Assembly: GCF_004339745.1 (NCBI RefSeq)
Contig: NZ_SMGP01000003.1
Span: 930,001 to 994,000, forward strand
Source of the DNA: Paraburkholderia sp. BL9I2N2
GTDB taxonomy: Bacteria > Pseudomonadota > Gammaproteobacteria > Burkholderiales > Burkholderiaceae
DNA: 64,000 bases
Direction of reading: 5' to 3'
Shown piece by piece: positions 1-8,837 of the stretch (within the stretch, counting starts at the first letter, position 1; every line of letters starts with the position of its first letter). The position numbers were made by a program, and so were the translations under genes. The notes under the pieces were generated by a model, which worked only from the letters and a program-made list of their open reading frames with translations, was not told the origin of the DNA and did no database searches.

Positions 1-543
1 GCGTGTCCCAATCTGCGCGCCGACATGCTCTGCGGTATTTACGATGAACGCCCGTTGGTCTGCAGAATCTATCCGGCGGAAATCAATCCCTTCGTACCCA
101 TGGTGCCGCAAAACAAGGCCTGTCCGCCGGAAGCGTGGCAAACAACGCCATTACAACGGCAAGGCGTCCTTGTCGATGCGTCGACCTATCAACTCGTCCA
201 GCAGTCGCGTCTCGCGACGCAGTCAGAGACGCCGTTGCGGATCCAGATTTGCCGCGAGCTCGGACTCGATCATGCCGCGCTCGCGAACGAGGGGTTCGTC
301 ATTCACACACCGGACCGTGACGCCCTCCTGACCGCCCTGGAGCAGTGCTGCGCGTCACCGCTTCCCGATGACGAATCGGCGCAATGGACGTTTGTTTCCA
401 ATCGTTCCATGACTATGGAGGCGCTCGCGTCTGTCGGTGCGGTTGGCTATCCCGACCAGCGCACCGCAGATAAAGCTTTCAGATATCACGGGTTTTTCCC
501 GTCGTCACTGGATAACGGCCAAACTTCCGTGGACAAACGTTAG
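1..543 (+). CDS. YkgJ-family Cys-cluster protein, C-terminal part (5' end outside window)
   Basis: The frame is open from base 1 and begins within ACPNLRADMLCGIYDERP, so the true start lies upstream of the window. The spaced cysteines (ACP, LCGIY, RPLVCRIYP, NKACPPEAW) are the signature of the YkgJ / UPF0153 family, small proteins with a predicted Zn- or Fe-chelating cysteine cluster. The reading of C..Y..RP..CR.YP is direct; the metal is inferred from the family. The C-terminal 130 residues have no recognisable motif and are longer than in minimal YkgJ proteins. The biological role of the family is not established. Confidence 0.7.
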   Translation, partial: ACPNLRADMLCGIYDERPLVCRIYPAEINPFVPMVPQNKACPPEAWQTTPLQRQGVLVDASTYQLVQQSRLATQSETPLRIQICRELGLDHAALANEGFVIHTPDRDALLTALEQCCASPLPDDESAQWTFVSNRSMTMEALASVGAVGYPDQRTADKAFRYHGFFPSSLDNGQTSVDKR

Positions 544-1033
544 GGCGCGAGCTTTGATACGCATCGTCAGAGGATCCGACCGATGTTGTACAGCAAGTCC
601 GGTAACGTTCAATGGAGGCCTGGGCCGTCGACAGAAGCTACCCGGTCGCACGAACATGACCGAAACGAGCGACCGTTAATGGGTGGTCAACATGTCGCGC
701 CGCGCGCCATGATCGGATCACCCAGAATTCCGGCAGCCTGATCGAGGGCTTCTGTCCGGTCAGCTTGCCCTTGTTCCAAGGCACTCGCGCCGGTTTTGCG
801 GTTGCTTGCCGGTAGCCGGAAAGCGTATTGTTTGAACGCCTGTTTCCCGCGAGTCGAATTTCAGTTGCGGGTCTAGTGGTCGAGTGGAGGCAACGACAGT
901 TCTACCATAGGTTCGGCGTTCAAAAAACCAAGCCTATTTTTTTGATGCGGACAATTATTAATGGTAGCTTTTAATTTTTTTCGGGGCTCTGCGGCGCGCG
1001 AAATGAGCGGTGGGACCGAGGCCGGTCAGGATT
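544..1033. other. Intergenic stretch, no gene recognised
   Basis: Short overlapping frames occur but none has a ribosome binding site with a recognisable product. An AT-rich tract at about 915-985, unusual for this G+C-rich window, lies just before the PotF-like remnant and may be the remains of its promoter region. Confidence 0.4.
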
Positions 1034-1043
1034 GGAGAACGGA

Positions 1044-2002
1044 ATGAAAAGACGGGTAGTGGGGCCGTGTATAACTGGTCCGATTACATCGCCAAGGACA
1101 CCATCCCGAACTTCACCAGGCAGACCGGCGTCCAGGTCAAATACGACAACTACGACAGCGACGACACGCTGCAAGCCAAGCTCCTCACCGGCAATTCCGG
1201 CTACGACATCGTCGTGCCGACCAGCAACTACGCCGGCAAGCAGATCGCCGCCGGCATCTTCGCTCCGCTCGACAAATCCAAGCTGCCGAATCTGAAGTAC
1301 CTCGATCCTTCGCTGATGGCGCTCGTCGCCGGCGCCGATCCGGGCAACAAGTTCACGGTGCCCTGGGCATACGGCACCACCGGCCTTGGCTACAACGTCA
1401 CCAAGGCGCAGCAGATTCTCGGTAAGAACGTGCCGCTCGATAGCTGGGACGTCCTCTTCAAGCCGGAAAACATTTCGAAGCTGAAGGCTTGCGGCGTCTC
1501 CGTGCTCGACGCGCCGGATCAGATGTTCGCCGCCGCGCTGCACTACATCGGCAAGGATCCGATGAGCACGAACCCGGCCGACTACCGCGCCGCGCTCGAG
1601 ATGATGAAGAAGATCCGCCCGTACATCACGCAGTTCAACTCGTCGGGCTATATCAACGACCTGGTCGGCGGTGACGTGTGTTTCGCGTACGGCTGGTCGG
1701 GCGACGTCGTGATCGCCAAGCATCGTGCGGTCGAAGCGAAGAAGTCTTACAAGGTCGAGTATTACATTCCGAAGGGCGGCGCGCCGGTGTGGTTCGACGT
1801 GATGGCGATTCCGAAGGACGCGAAGAACAAGGAAGCCGCGCTCGAGTGGATCAACTACATCGAAACGCCGCAGGTTCACGCCGCGATCACCAACGCCGTC
1901 TACTACCCGAGCGCCAACCTCGAAGCGCGCAAGTACGTGGACAAGGACGTGGCGAACGATCCGGCCGTGTATCCGCCGCCTGACGTCATCAAGACCCTGT
2001 TC
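1044..2002 (+). pseudogene. Truncated polyamine ABC transporter substrate-binding protein (PotF-like)
   Basis: From 1067 the frame encodes VYNWSDYIAKDTIPNF, then SGYDIVVPTSNY, FTVPWAYGTTGLGYNV and INDLVGGDVCFAYGWSGD, all hallmarks of periplasmic putrescine/spermidine-binding proteins (PotF/SpuD). The secretion signal is missing. A good start (ATG at 1044, GGAG at 1034-1037, then MKRR) lies in a different frame from the mature domain, as if an out-of-frame deletion removed the signal peptide. Homology also stops after VIKTLF near 2002, whereas intact family members continue about 30 residues to a conserved tail. No permease or ATPase genes are adjacent. With no signal and no C-terminus, a working binding protein is unlikely. 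Confidence 0.8.
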
Positions 2003-2367
2003 CAGCCCCGCTCACCCCCGCTTATCCACCGAAATGCGCCGACGGCGCGCAGCCAGCACGTCCTCGAAGGGTCAGCCTGCGTTCGATATCGAGGTCACCC
2101 GTTCGGCAAGACAAAGGTGGTTGGCACCACGATCATCATGGTTCTTAAAGCCTGGCATGTATAGCCGCACCGCGCCGCGAAAGACGCTGCGCTCGCGACT
2201 ATCCACGCCGCCATTGCGGCCCGCAAATCTCATCGACATTGGGCAAGGGATCAATCAGTACGACAGCCAATGCTCGCGCCGGAGGCGAAAAGAACCTCGG
2301 AAAATTCCAGGCAAGGGCTCTGTTCGATCCTGAGGCGCCATTGCGTCCGCAGAACCGGAACGTCCGC
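2003..2367. other. Intergenic stretch after the PotF-like remnant
   Basis: The PotF-like frame runs on to 2164 with sequence unlike the family, which is read as junk beyond a deletion junction. No other gene or clear terminator was recognised before the LysR gene. Confidence 0.4.
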
Positions 2368-3375
2368 TCACGCCGTGACCGGCCATTCGGTAGCGCCGGA
2401 CGACTGTCTCCTCATGGCCGGGTCGTGCCTATTGACCACACGTTGCTGTTCTTTCGTGTCACCAAGTCCCGCCAGGAACCGCTCAGCCAAATCGGATGTG
2501 TTTAGTCGCTCGATCCACCACTCCAATGCTCGCCCCACCTTGTCTTCGCGCCAGGCCAGGTAGCAATTTGTCAGTTCACGCACGCCGACAATGCGTCGGG
2601 CGACGAGTCTCCCCTCATGGATCGGCCCTTCCGCTACGCGCTCGGGCAGCATTCCGACAGCGATACCTTCGCACAACGCTTCAACCTTCGCGCCCAGTGT
2701 CGGCACGACAATCACCATCTGCCCATCGTGTTTGGCCACCGATTGAGGTTGCAGTTTGCGCGAAGTGTCGCTTATGACAACACCTCGGTATCTTGCGATC
2801 GTCTCGCTTCGCAACGGCTCGAGGATGCCTGCGAGTGGATGGTCCGGTGCAACGACGAACACGTGTCGGAGCGTGCCGATTGGTCGAGCTGCGATGTTGG
2901 CGGCATGCGGCGGCTCACCAAATGCACCCACGGCCAGATCGGCCCGTCGGGTAATCAGCGCATCCCAGACTCCCCCAAGCACCTCGGTGGAAAGGCGTAG
3001 TTGGGTAACCATCTCGAGATCGTAGAAGGCACGGACATACGGCCACAAAGATGCGGAAGGCAGGATTGCGTCGAGGCATATCCGCAGCTCCGATTCCCAG
3101 CCGTCCTGTATTCCCTTTGTTTTGATTTCCAGATGTCGAGCAGCGTGTAAAAGTTGCCGCCCTTCATCGACAAGGAAGCGACCGGCTTGCGTGAGTTTTG
3201 CTCGTCTGCCGCTGCGATCGAAAAGCTCGACGTTCATATCGCCTTCCAGCTTCTGCACGAGGTACGTGAGTGACGAAGGAACTCGATGCAACGACTTTGC
3301 TGCTTCAGCGAATGTGCCAGTGCGATCAATCGCGTCCAAGACCGCAAGAACTTCAAACGAAAGCTTTATCGCCAC
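2368..3375 (-). CDS. LysR-family transcriptional regulator
   Basis: A 335-residue protein with the LysR winged helix-turn-helix at about residues 12-65 (GTFAEAAKSLHRVPSSLTYL followed by a VQKLE recognition helix) and a co-inducer-binding domain from about residue 90. The start is GTG at 3375 with GAGGA about 10 bases upstream. The HTH is of the type that has Ser-Ser-Leu-Thr rather than the commoner Ser-Ala-Val-Ser. The C-terminal tail after about residue 300 is longer than usual. It is the third minus-strand gene after the membrane protein and the AhpD-like gene and may regulate them. The ligand is unknown. Confidence 0.9.
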   Translation of the reverse strand: MAIKLSFEVLAVLDAIDRTGTFAEAAKSLHRVPSSLTYLVQKLEGDMNVELFDRSGRRAKLTQAGRFLVDEGRQLLHAARHLEIKTKGIQDGWESELRICLDAILPSASLWPYVRAFYDLEMVTQLRLSTEVLGGVWDALITRRADLAVGAFGEPPHAANIAARPIGTLRHVFVVAPDHPLAGILEPLRSETIARYRGVVISDTSRKLQPQSVAKHDGQMVIVVPTLGAKVEALCEGIAVGMLPERVAEGPIHEGRLVARRIVGVRELTNCYLAWREDKVGRALEWWIERLNTSDLAERFLAGLGDTKEQQRVVNRHDPAMRRQSSGATEWPVTA

Positions 3376-3506
3376 AGACGTTGCGTCCTCAGTTGTTGCT
3401 ACCCGTTGATCGCCGTCAGCGCGAACATCGACTAATTTTCAGCAGCGCTTGCGCTCGCATGGGCTCACGCAAGTGCTATCAGATGCAAGGAGCCGATGCT
3501 TTCGCA

Positions 3507-4043
3507 CTAGTCCGCAGCAGGGAAGTCGAGCGTAGTGTCGTTGATACGGTTAAACAGATTGGTGAATGCAATGCTGGCTATGGCCATCGCAACATCGACG
3601 ATTTGTGCATCGGTGACACCGGCCTGCTTGACCTCCGTTATCACTTCGGTCTGAACTGTGCCGCTCGTTGTGATTAGATGCAGCACAAACTTGGCCAACG
3701 CATCATCGTGCGCGTCGCCCGACGGCCGGGCCTGACGCAACGCCAGAATGGCCTCACGGTCAAGGCCCATTTTTTTGCTCAACAGCGTGTGTGCGGCGAG
3801 GCAATAGCCGCAGCCGGTTGTCTGGCTGACAACCAGTTTAACGACTTCGATGTCTCGTGCGCTCAAGTTGCTCTTTTTGAGCGATGCCTCAAGACTCAGT
3901 ACTGCCTCCAGCGCGACCGGGCTATTAGCGCCGATTCCAATGTATGAATTCGGGACCTTGCCGACAGCCGCTTTGACACCTTTAAACAATTCGGCCGTGT
4001 GGCCGGTGGCTTCAGACACTGAGATAGTATGGAAGCGAGGCAT
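3507..4043 (-). CDS. AhpD-like / carboxymuconolactone decarboxylase-family protein
   Basis: The 178-residue protein contains VSQTTGCGYCLAAHT, the CxxC-x3-H active-site motif of AhpD-type alkylhydroperoxidases. In the family the two cysteines cycle between dithiol and disulfide and reduce peroxides, or serve unknown redox roles. AAAGGAA sits just before the ATG, which supports the start. It follows the membrane-protein gene by 76 bases on the same strand. The fold is recognised with confidence; the substrate is not known. Confidence 0.85.
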   Translation of the reverse strand: MPRFHTISVSEATGHTAELFKGVKAAVGKVPNSYIGIGANSPVALEAVLSLEASLKKSNLSARDIEVVKLVVSQTTGCGYCLAAHTLLSKKMGLDREAILALRQARPSGDAHDDALAKFVLHLITTSGTVQTEVITEVKQAGVTDAQIVDVAMAIASIAFTNLFNRINDTTLDFPAAD

Positions 4044-4119
4044 GATGTATTCCTTTGGGGCGATGAAAAATAGGCGAATAGCGGGCGGATGGCGCGTGAA
4101 GCTTAGTGAACCTGATCAG

Positions 4120-5115
4120 TCATCCGCTTGAGCGTGCGCTTTGATCAGGCAATAGGGGACGAGCGAGCAGAAATGCGCCGACAAGCGCCGCACTACCCAG
4201 TGTGACAGCGAGCACGAAACGCCAATCAGGGTGCAGCATGATTTGTGGCAAAAGACCCACCGTCAGGGCGGGTGGAAAGTGGAGTCGCAGTGCACGTAAC
4301 GTCACGATTCCGACCAGCAACGAAACGACGACGGACAACGGGCCGGCGCCGAACCACAAAAGCGCGGCGAGCCCGACAGCGGCGGTGATCGTGCAGACAA
4401 GGGGCAAAGTGAGGGGCCGCTTCGCCCATGGACGGATGTTAGCGTTGGTGAAGATCTCGAATGCGGTCATAACAAGTGGGGGAAACAGGATCAGCCGTAG
4501 ACCGGTGACGCGGGCTAATCCGTACGCCACGAGAACAAACCCGAAGAAAATGAAAATGGGTAGCCACATCCTGAGCCAGGGCGCACGCTCAATCTCATCG
4601 GCTTGGGCCACGGTATCGAGCGCGGGCGCCTGACCAACATCGCCCGAAGCCAATATACGGCCATAGATCGTGGAGACGAGGGCCAGAATCGCCATGACGG
4701 CAGCGATGGAGATTGGATACCACCAGCTCGTGATACCGAACACGAGGGGCAGAAAGGCTGCGGAAATGGCTGGCATGATGGGCGAACGCATCAAACCGAT
4801 GATCAGTATCGCGCCGGCAATGGTCATCGCCACCGACCATAGGCTGTACACCATCGCTTGCGTGAGCGCGGTGCCCAGTGCCGCGGTCACAGCGGGCGTG
4901 ATCGCCAGCATGACCGGCGAGCGTGCCCACTCTCCCGCGGGGCGCGTGAATACGTCATAGCTCAACGCGGCCAGTTCGGGAAAAAGAACGTAGAACGCGC
5001 CAGTCAAAAGCGCCGCCTTCGCGACAGCAGCGAGAAGGACAACCGAAAGCACTGGCCCAAGGATCAATGCGTCGGTGAACGTGCCACGTCGGTCGCGGCG
5101 CATGGAAATGCTCAT
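4120..5115 (-). CDS. Multi-pass membrane protein with two HPP-like halves
   Basis: This 331-residue protein has about 9-10 hydrophobic segments. Two halves (about 20-160 and 185-325) look alike: each has an FP or FPPL element, a small-residue-rich helix and a closing hydrophobic pair, in the manner of HPP-family membrane domains. The linker at about 160-182 is charged (QADEIERAPW). The family assignment is tentative because the diagnostic HPPG element is absent. It is divergent from a LysR gene, the usual arrangement for a LysR-controlled transporter, and heads a minus-strand set with the AhpD-like gene. Function unknown. Confidence 0.65.
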   Translation of the reverse strand: MSISMRRDRRGTFTDALILGPVLSVVLLAAVAKAALLTGAFYVLFPELAALSYDVFTRPAGEWARSPVMLAITPAVTAALGTALTQAMVYSLWSVAMTIAGAILIIGLMRSPIMPAISAAFLPLVFGITSWWYPISIAAVMAILALVSTIYGRILASGDVGQAPALDTVAQADEIERAPWLRMWLPIFIFFGFVLVAYGLARVTGLRLILFPPLVMTAFEIFTNANIRPWAKRPLTLPLVCTITAAVGLAALLWFGAGPLSVVVSLLVGIVTLRALRLHFPPALTVGLLPQIMLHPDWRFVLAVTLGSAALVGAFLLARPLLPDQSARSSG

Positions 5116-5122
5116 CAGAAAT

Positions 5123-5159
5123 AAACCCTACCGGCTTGCATAGTCCGATGATAGGGATT
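5123..5159. promoter_or_regulatory. Inverted repeat in the divergent LysR intergenic region
   Basis: AAACCCTA at 5123-5130 faces TAGGGATT at 5152-5159 (7 of 8 positions pair). It lies in the 100-base gap between the membrane-protein gene and the LysR gene at 5216. A dyad in this position is a plausible LysR operator, though the 21-base spacing is longer than a classical T-N11-A box. Confidence 0.3.
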
Positions 5160-5215
5160 TCGGATTTGTGCGAATATTCCCCGTATCTGCAACCCTACCT
5201 TGCGTTAATGCACCG

Positions 5216-6082
5216 ATGTTCGATTGGGAAAACATTCGATATTTCTTGGCTATTGCTCGCATCGGGACGCTGTCGGGCGCCGCCCGAAGCCTCAAAGTTG
5301 ATCACGCGACGGTGAGTCGGCGTTTGAGCGCACTGGAGAGCGAAATCAAGACCTGCTTGATCGAGCGCCAGCCCAGGACTTGCAGGCTCACGCCGATCGG
5401 CCAGCGCGTGTTCGAATTGGCGCAGGAAATGGAAGAAGGCGCGTACGCTGTCGAACGACTCCTGGACGCCAGCCGTTCGCCGCTGAGCGGCAAGGTCACG
5501 CTCAGCGCACCGCCCGTCCTCGTGGCGAATTTTCTGGTTAAGCATCTAGCAGACTTTCGTCGTGCAAATCCAGGCGTACAACTGTCCGTTTCGTGCGAAG
5601 CACGGCAGGTCTCCCTAAGCCGAAGGGAGGCAGATGTTGTCCTGAGACTGACTCGGCCTGAGGAACTCACGAGCGTCGCGCGGAAGCTGGGGCGCGTGTC
5701 GTTTGGTCTGTACGCGAGCAAGGACTATCCTCATCTACACGATCCGTCCGCCTGGGAGTTCATCGCCTATGACGCTGGCTTCGTGGGCGTGCCACAGCAG
5801 AAGTGGTTGACGAGCGTTGCAGGGAAAAGGCCTATTGCCTGCGAAATCAACGATATCAATGGCCATCTGGTAGCGGCGCGGGCAGGCGCGGGCGTGGCGG
5901 GTCTCCCTGATTTCCTGGCGGATACCGATGCGAAGCTGCAGCGCCTCACGTACGGTGGCGAACCGTTTTCGCGAGATATATGGATGGCTGTTCATCGAGA
6001 CTTGCGCCGTTCGCCGCAAATACGGGCAGTCATGGACTTCCTGGTGAAAATCGTAGCCGAAAATCCCGCCTTGACGGACTGA
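5216..6082 (+). CDS. LysR-family transcriptional regulator
   Basis: A 288-residue LysR protein. The open frame extends upstream to 5168, but the family's usual N-terminus MFDWENIRYFLAIAR starts at ATG 5216, which is therefore chosen. The HTH is at about residues 16-42 (GTLSGAARSLKVDHATVSRR); the substrate domain follows from about residue 90 (LSGKVTLSAPPVLVANFL). It is transcribed away from the membrane-protein / AhpD-like / LysR set, so by the usual LysR layout it probably controls that set and itself. The effector is unknown. Confidence 0.9.
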   Translation: MFDWENIRYFLAIARIGTLSGAARSLKVDHATVSRRLSALESEIKTCLIERQPRTCRLTPIGQRVFELAQEMEEGAYAVERLLDASRSPLSGKVTLSAPPVLVANFLVKHLADFRRANPGVQLSVSCEARQVSLSRREADVVLRLTRPEELTSVARKLGRVSFGLYASKDYPHLHDPSAWEFIAYDAGFVGVPQQKWLTSVAGKRPIACEINDINGHLVAARAGAGVAGLPDFLADTDAKLQRLTYGGEPFSRDIWMAVHRDLRRSPQIRAVMDFLVKIVAENPALTD

Positions 6083-6664
6083 CTCAGGGCGTGAAGCGGT
6101 CCATAGAAGCATCCACCGGTTGAATCCGCCAGGTCAAACGGTCATCCGCGTGTGGCGAAACGCCGGCAAGCTCTCGGCGATGGGTCCACCGGCGCCGGGT
6201 ACGCTTCACAGGGGGCTGCGCTTCTCCACGTTCGGATAACCGTGACGGTGGGGGCGGCGTCATGCACTTACGGGCGGGTAGAGGCCACCTGGAATTACCC
6301 GTGGCGGCGCAGCGGGTCAAGGGCCAACACATAGTTGACGTTGTACGTGGCGAAGCGCCCTTCCCTCGTTTCCACCGCGCCTCCCGAGCCGGCCGGGCAG
6401 GCTGACGCAGGCCACCAGGGCGATGTGCGCCGCCCTGTCCGTTCCGCGTCACTTTTGCCACATACCGTCGATGCACGGTTAACGATTTCTTCATGTTCTG
6501 TCGATGGCACAGGCTCGCGCTTCTGACCACCATGAATCAGGTCAACGTGAGCGGCGCGGCGCCGCCGCTGGAAAGCCTCCGCCCGACGCTTTGTGCCTGT
6601 GCACGCGCCTCGACATCACGCGCACGCCAGCGAAGCGGCCGCGGTCGATGACAAGGAGATGAAC
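6083..6664. other. Intergenic stretch of about 580 bases
   Basis: Only short overlapping frames on both strands, none with a recognisable product. The part just before 6665 presumably holds the promoter of the secreted protein gene, but no convincing -35/-10 pair is seen. Confidence 0.4.
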
Positions 6665-7279
6665 ATGATAAGCAAGCATTTAAGCATTTTGTCCGCAACC
6701 GCCGCGGCACTTCTCTCGCTCAGTGCCGCCGCGCAGGCCGGCGGCCCCGGCGACCGCGGCGACCACGGGGACCACGGCGACCACGGCGGCCTTTGCTCGA
6801 ACGCGACGCTAAAGGGACCGTTTGAGTTTTTCGGTCACGGAGAGATACTTGGATTGAAAGCTGCCGATGGTACGTTGCATCCGTACGCCGCCCCGTCGAT
6901 CCTCGACGACGTCGCCCTGGTGACGTTCGACGGCAGGGGCACTTTTCAACGCACCGACTTCGGCATGATTGGCGGGTTGCCGAAAGGGGGGCAGACGACC
7001 TTCAATCCGAACCAGATGGGCACCTACACGGTGAACTCCGATTGCACCGGCACCATGAAAATCGTCTATACCGCCGGCGGAGCCGTGCCGGCCGGCGTCG
7101 AAACTGATTTGAACATCGTCGTCGCTGCTGACGGGACGCTCGTCGAATCCGTTGTCTACAGGGCCGTCACGGTGTCAGGCGTGAGCGGGGACGGCAACGT
7201 AAAGTGTCCACCGGATTGCGAGCAAGGTGTGCAAGAAAGTTTTGAAGGGAAAAAGGTCCTGGTCTACGGCTTCCGTTAG
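6665..7279 (+). CDS. Secreted protein with a Gly-Asp-His repeat after the signal peptide
   Basis: AAGGAG at 6653-6658 is six bases before ATG 6665, so this start is preferred over ATG 6659. Residues 1-23 form a signal peptide ending AQA. The mature protein opens with four GDxG-type units (GDRGDHGDHGDHGG), a possible metal-binding stretch, then two Cys-containing segments (CSNATLKG; CPPDCEQG) and a beta-rich central part. The phrase LKGPFEFFGHG resembles secreted proteins of unknown function found widely in Burkholderia. It stands alone and ends in a hairpin terminator. No enzymatic motif is visible. Confidence 0.7.
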   Translation: MISKHLSILSATAAALLSLSAAAQAGGPGDRGDHGDHGDHGGLCSNATLKGPFEFFGHGEILGLKAADGTLHPYAAPSILDDVALVTFDGRGTFQRTDFGMIGGLPKGGQTTFNPNQMGTYTVNSDCTGTMKIVYTAGGAVPAGVETDLNIVVAADGTLVESVVYRAVTVSGVSGDGNVKCPPDCEQGVQESFEGKKVLVYGFR

Positions 7280-7280
7280 T

Positions 7281-7299
7281 CGAGTCCCGGATGGACTCG
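7281..7299 (+). terminator. Hairpin terminator after the secreted protein gene
   Basis: CGAGTCC-CGGAT-GGACTCG forms a perfect 7-bp stem with a 5-base loop, starting two bases after the stop codon. There is no T-tract, so it is either a weak intrinsic terminator or an mRNA 3' stabilising hairpin. Confidence 0.5.
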
Positions 7300-7573
7300 C
7301 GCTCGCTCAGGCGCTTGCTATGCGTGGCGCTGGGCCCGACCTTGGGCGCAGGTTTCCGGTCCTTTGACTCCCGCGCCTTCTGCGTGCAATAAAATAATCA
7401 TAAAAGGATCGAGGAGTGAAGAACCATGGGGCAGCACGAGGTGGACTCGCAGCATTCGCAATGGGAATAGTGCTTGCACGTCCGGCGCCCCACCGGGAAA
7501 GATCAGTGCAACCTTCGAGCCCGTGTTGCATGGGCTCAAAGATACTCGACGCGTCCCTCACGTCCGGTTCGGC

Positions 7574-8665
7574 TTAGAAAAAGTGGTTCATGCCGAACGA
7601 GACGCCCGTTTGTTTTTCATGCAAGGACGGGTTCAGCGTTGCATTGGTCACGTAGCCACCCGTGAAATGCGTGTAGTCGATATCGGCGTAAAGCTCGGTG
7701 TTTTTCGACAGCGCATAGCTGACGCCCAGAATGGCGACGTCCTTTCTGCCGTCCACGCCGTTCGTCGCGTTCTTGTCGTCGTAATACGCACCCGTTACGT
7801 TGAAGACCGACGACGCGTGATAGCGAAAACCGCCCCACAAATATTGATTGCGCGTCTCGCCGTGCGCTGTGGAGGGAACCGCCTGGGTTGCGAGCGAATA
7901 GCCACCCATCAGGTCGACGGGACCGAGCGTCACGGCACCGCCCGCAGTGTATTGATTGTTGGCGAAATACGCGCTCGACGTCGCCGAAAACGGGTTCGAG
8001 CGATGCGTATAGCCCGCACCGAACTTGAACAGTTTGGTGTGGTAGTTCAAGCCGCCCGCAAACATGGTGCCGCTAGCGAGACTGCCCGCCACGCCGCCCG
8101 GCGCATAGACCGCGCGAGCCGTCCACGGACCGAAGTTGCCGTGGTAGTGGATAGCGTTGTCGTCGCGGCCGCTGGTGCCGCCCGAAATCGCCGCCGCTTC
8201 GGTAATGCCTAGATAGTGCAGGTCGAACGGCTCGAAGTCCTTGATCAACCTGTGCTGCAGCGTGAACTGATGGCCGATGTTGACCTCGCCGAACGGGCCG
8301 CCTAGCCCGACGGTCGACGTACGCTGGAACAGCTGGTTGGTCGTGCTGCTGTTGGCACCAGTCGACAGAATGTAGCCCGCTTCCAGATTGAAGCGGGCGT
8401 AATATCCACCGCCCAGGTCCTCGATCCCGAGAAAACCCCAGCGATTCGATTTGTAGACGCCGTTCGATGCCATCGTCAGCGCCGCGCCGCCTGCCTTCGT
8501 GCCGTTCACGACATTGCGCAGGCCGCCGTCCAGAGAGCCATACAATGTAACGCTGCTTTGCGCGTAAGCCGCACTCCCTGAAAGCCCCAACAAGGTCATT
8601 GCGGCCACTGCTGGCCGCCGACCGAACCTGCGCGCGCCGCTCCCGGTCCTTCCACTCTTAAACAT
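7574..8665 (-). CDS. Outer-membrane porin (Gram-negative general porin family)
   Basis: A 363-residue trimeric-type porin. The frame is open to 8710, but GGAGGA five bases before ATG 8665 fixes the start. A long charged signal sequence ends AYAQ, and the mature protein begins SSVTLYGSLDGG. Later porin landmarks are NRWGFLGIEDLGGG (strand/turn motif), YYARFNLEAGY and a C-terminal Phe (FGMNHFF) required for BamA recognition. Such porins pass small anions. It sits directly downstream, on the same strand, of a second porin. It has no operator copy of its own, so it may be read from the upstream porin's promoter or independently. Confidence 0.92.
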   Translation of the reverse strand: MFKSGRTGSGARRFGRRPAVAAMTLLGLSGSAAYAQSSVTLYGSLDGGLRNVVNGTKAGGAALTMASNGVYKSNRWGFLGIEDLGGGYYARFNLEAGYILSTGANSSTTNQLFQRTSTVGLGGPFGEVNIGHQFTLQHRLIKDFEPFDLHYLGITEAAAISGGTSGRDDNAIHYHGNFGPWTARAVYAPGGVAGSLASGTMFAGGLNYHTKLFKFGAGYTHRSNPFSATSSAYFANNQYTAGGAVTLGPVDLMGGYSLATQAVPSTAHGETRNQYLWGGFRYHASSVFNVTGAYYDDKNATNGVDGRKDVAILGVSYALSKNTELYADIDYTHFTGGYVTNATLNPSLHEKQTGVSFGMNHFF

Positions 8666-8837
8666 AGTTCCTCCATTGACATCGTTAAATTCGTGGGGCC
8701 GTGGTTGCACGAAGGTCGGGTTCGAACTGCATGCGACGGCCCATCATTGCTGTCTGAATTCGCGCGCCCGCTTTTCTCCGGTGGAGCCGGATCGGCATGT
8801 CGCGCGCGTCGTCGGCGTCGTCGGCGCCGGCAGTCGA

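Noticed and set aside
3507..4043. Assignment of the AhpD-like gene to the catabolic island as a second PcaC
   Set aside because: It has the CxxC-x3-H redox motif, which PcaC-type decarboxylases lack, and is outside the operator-marked region.
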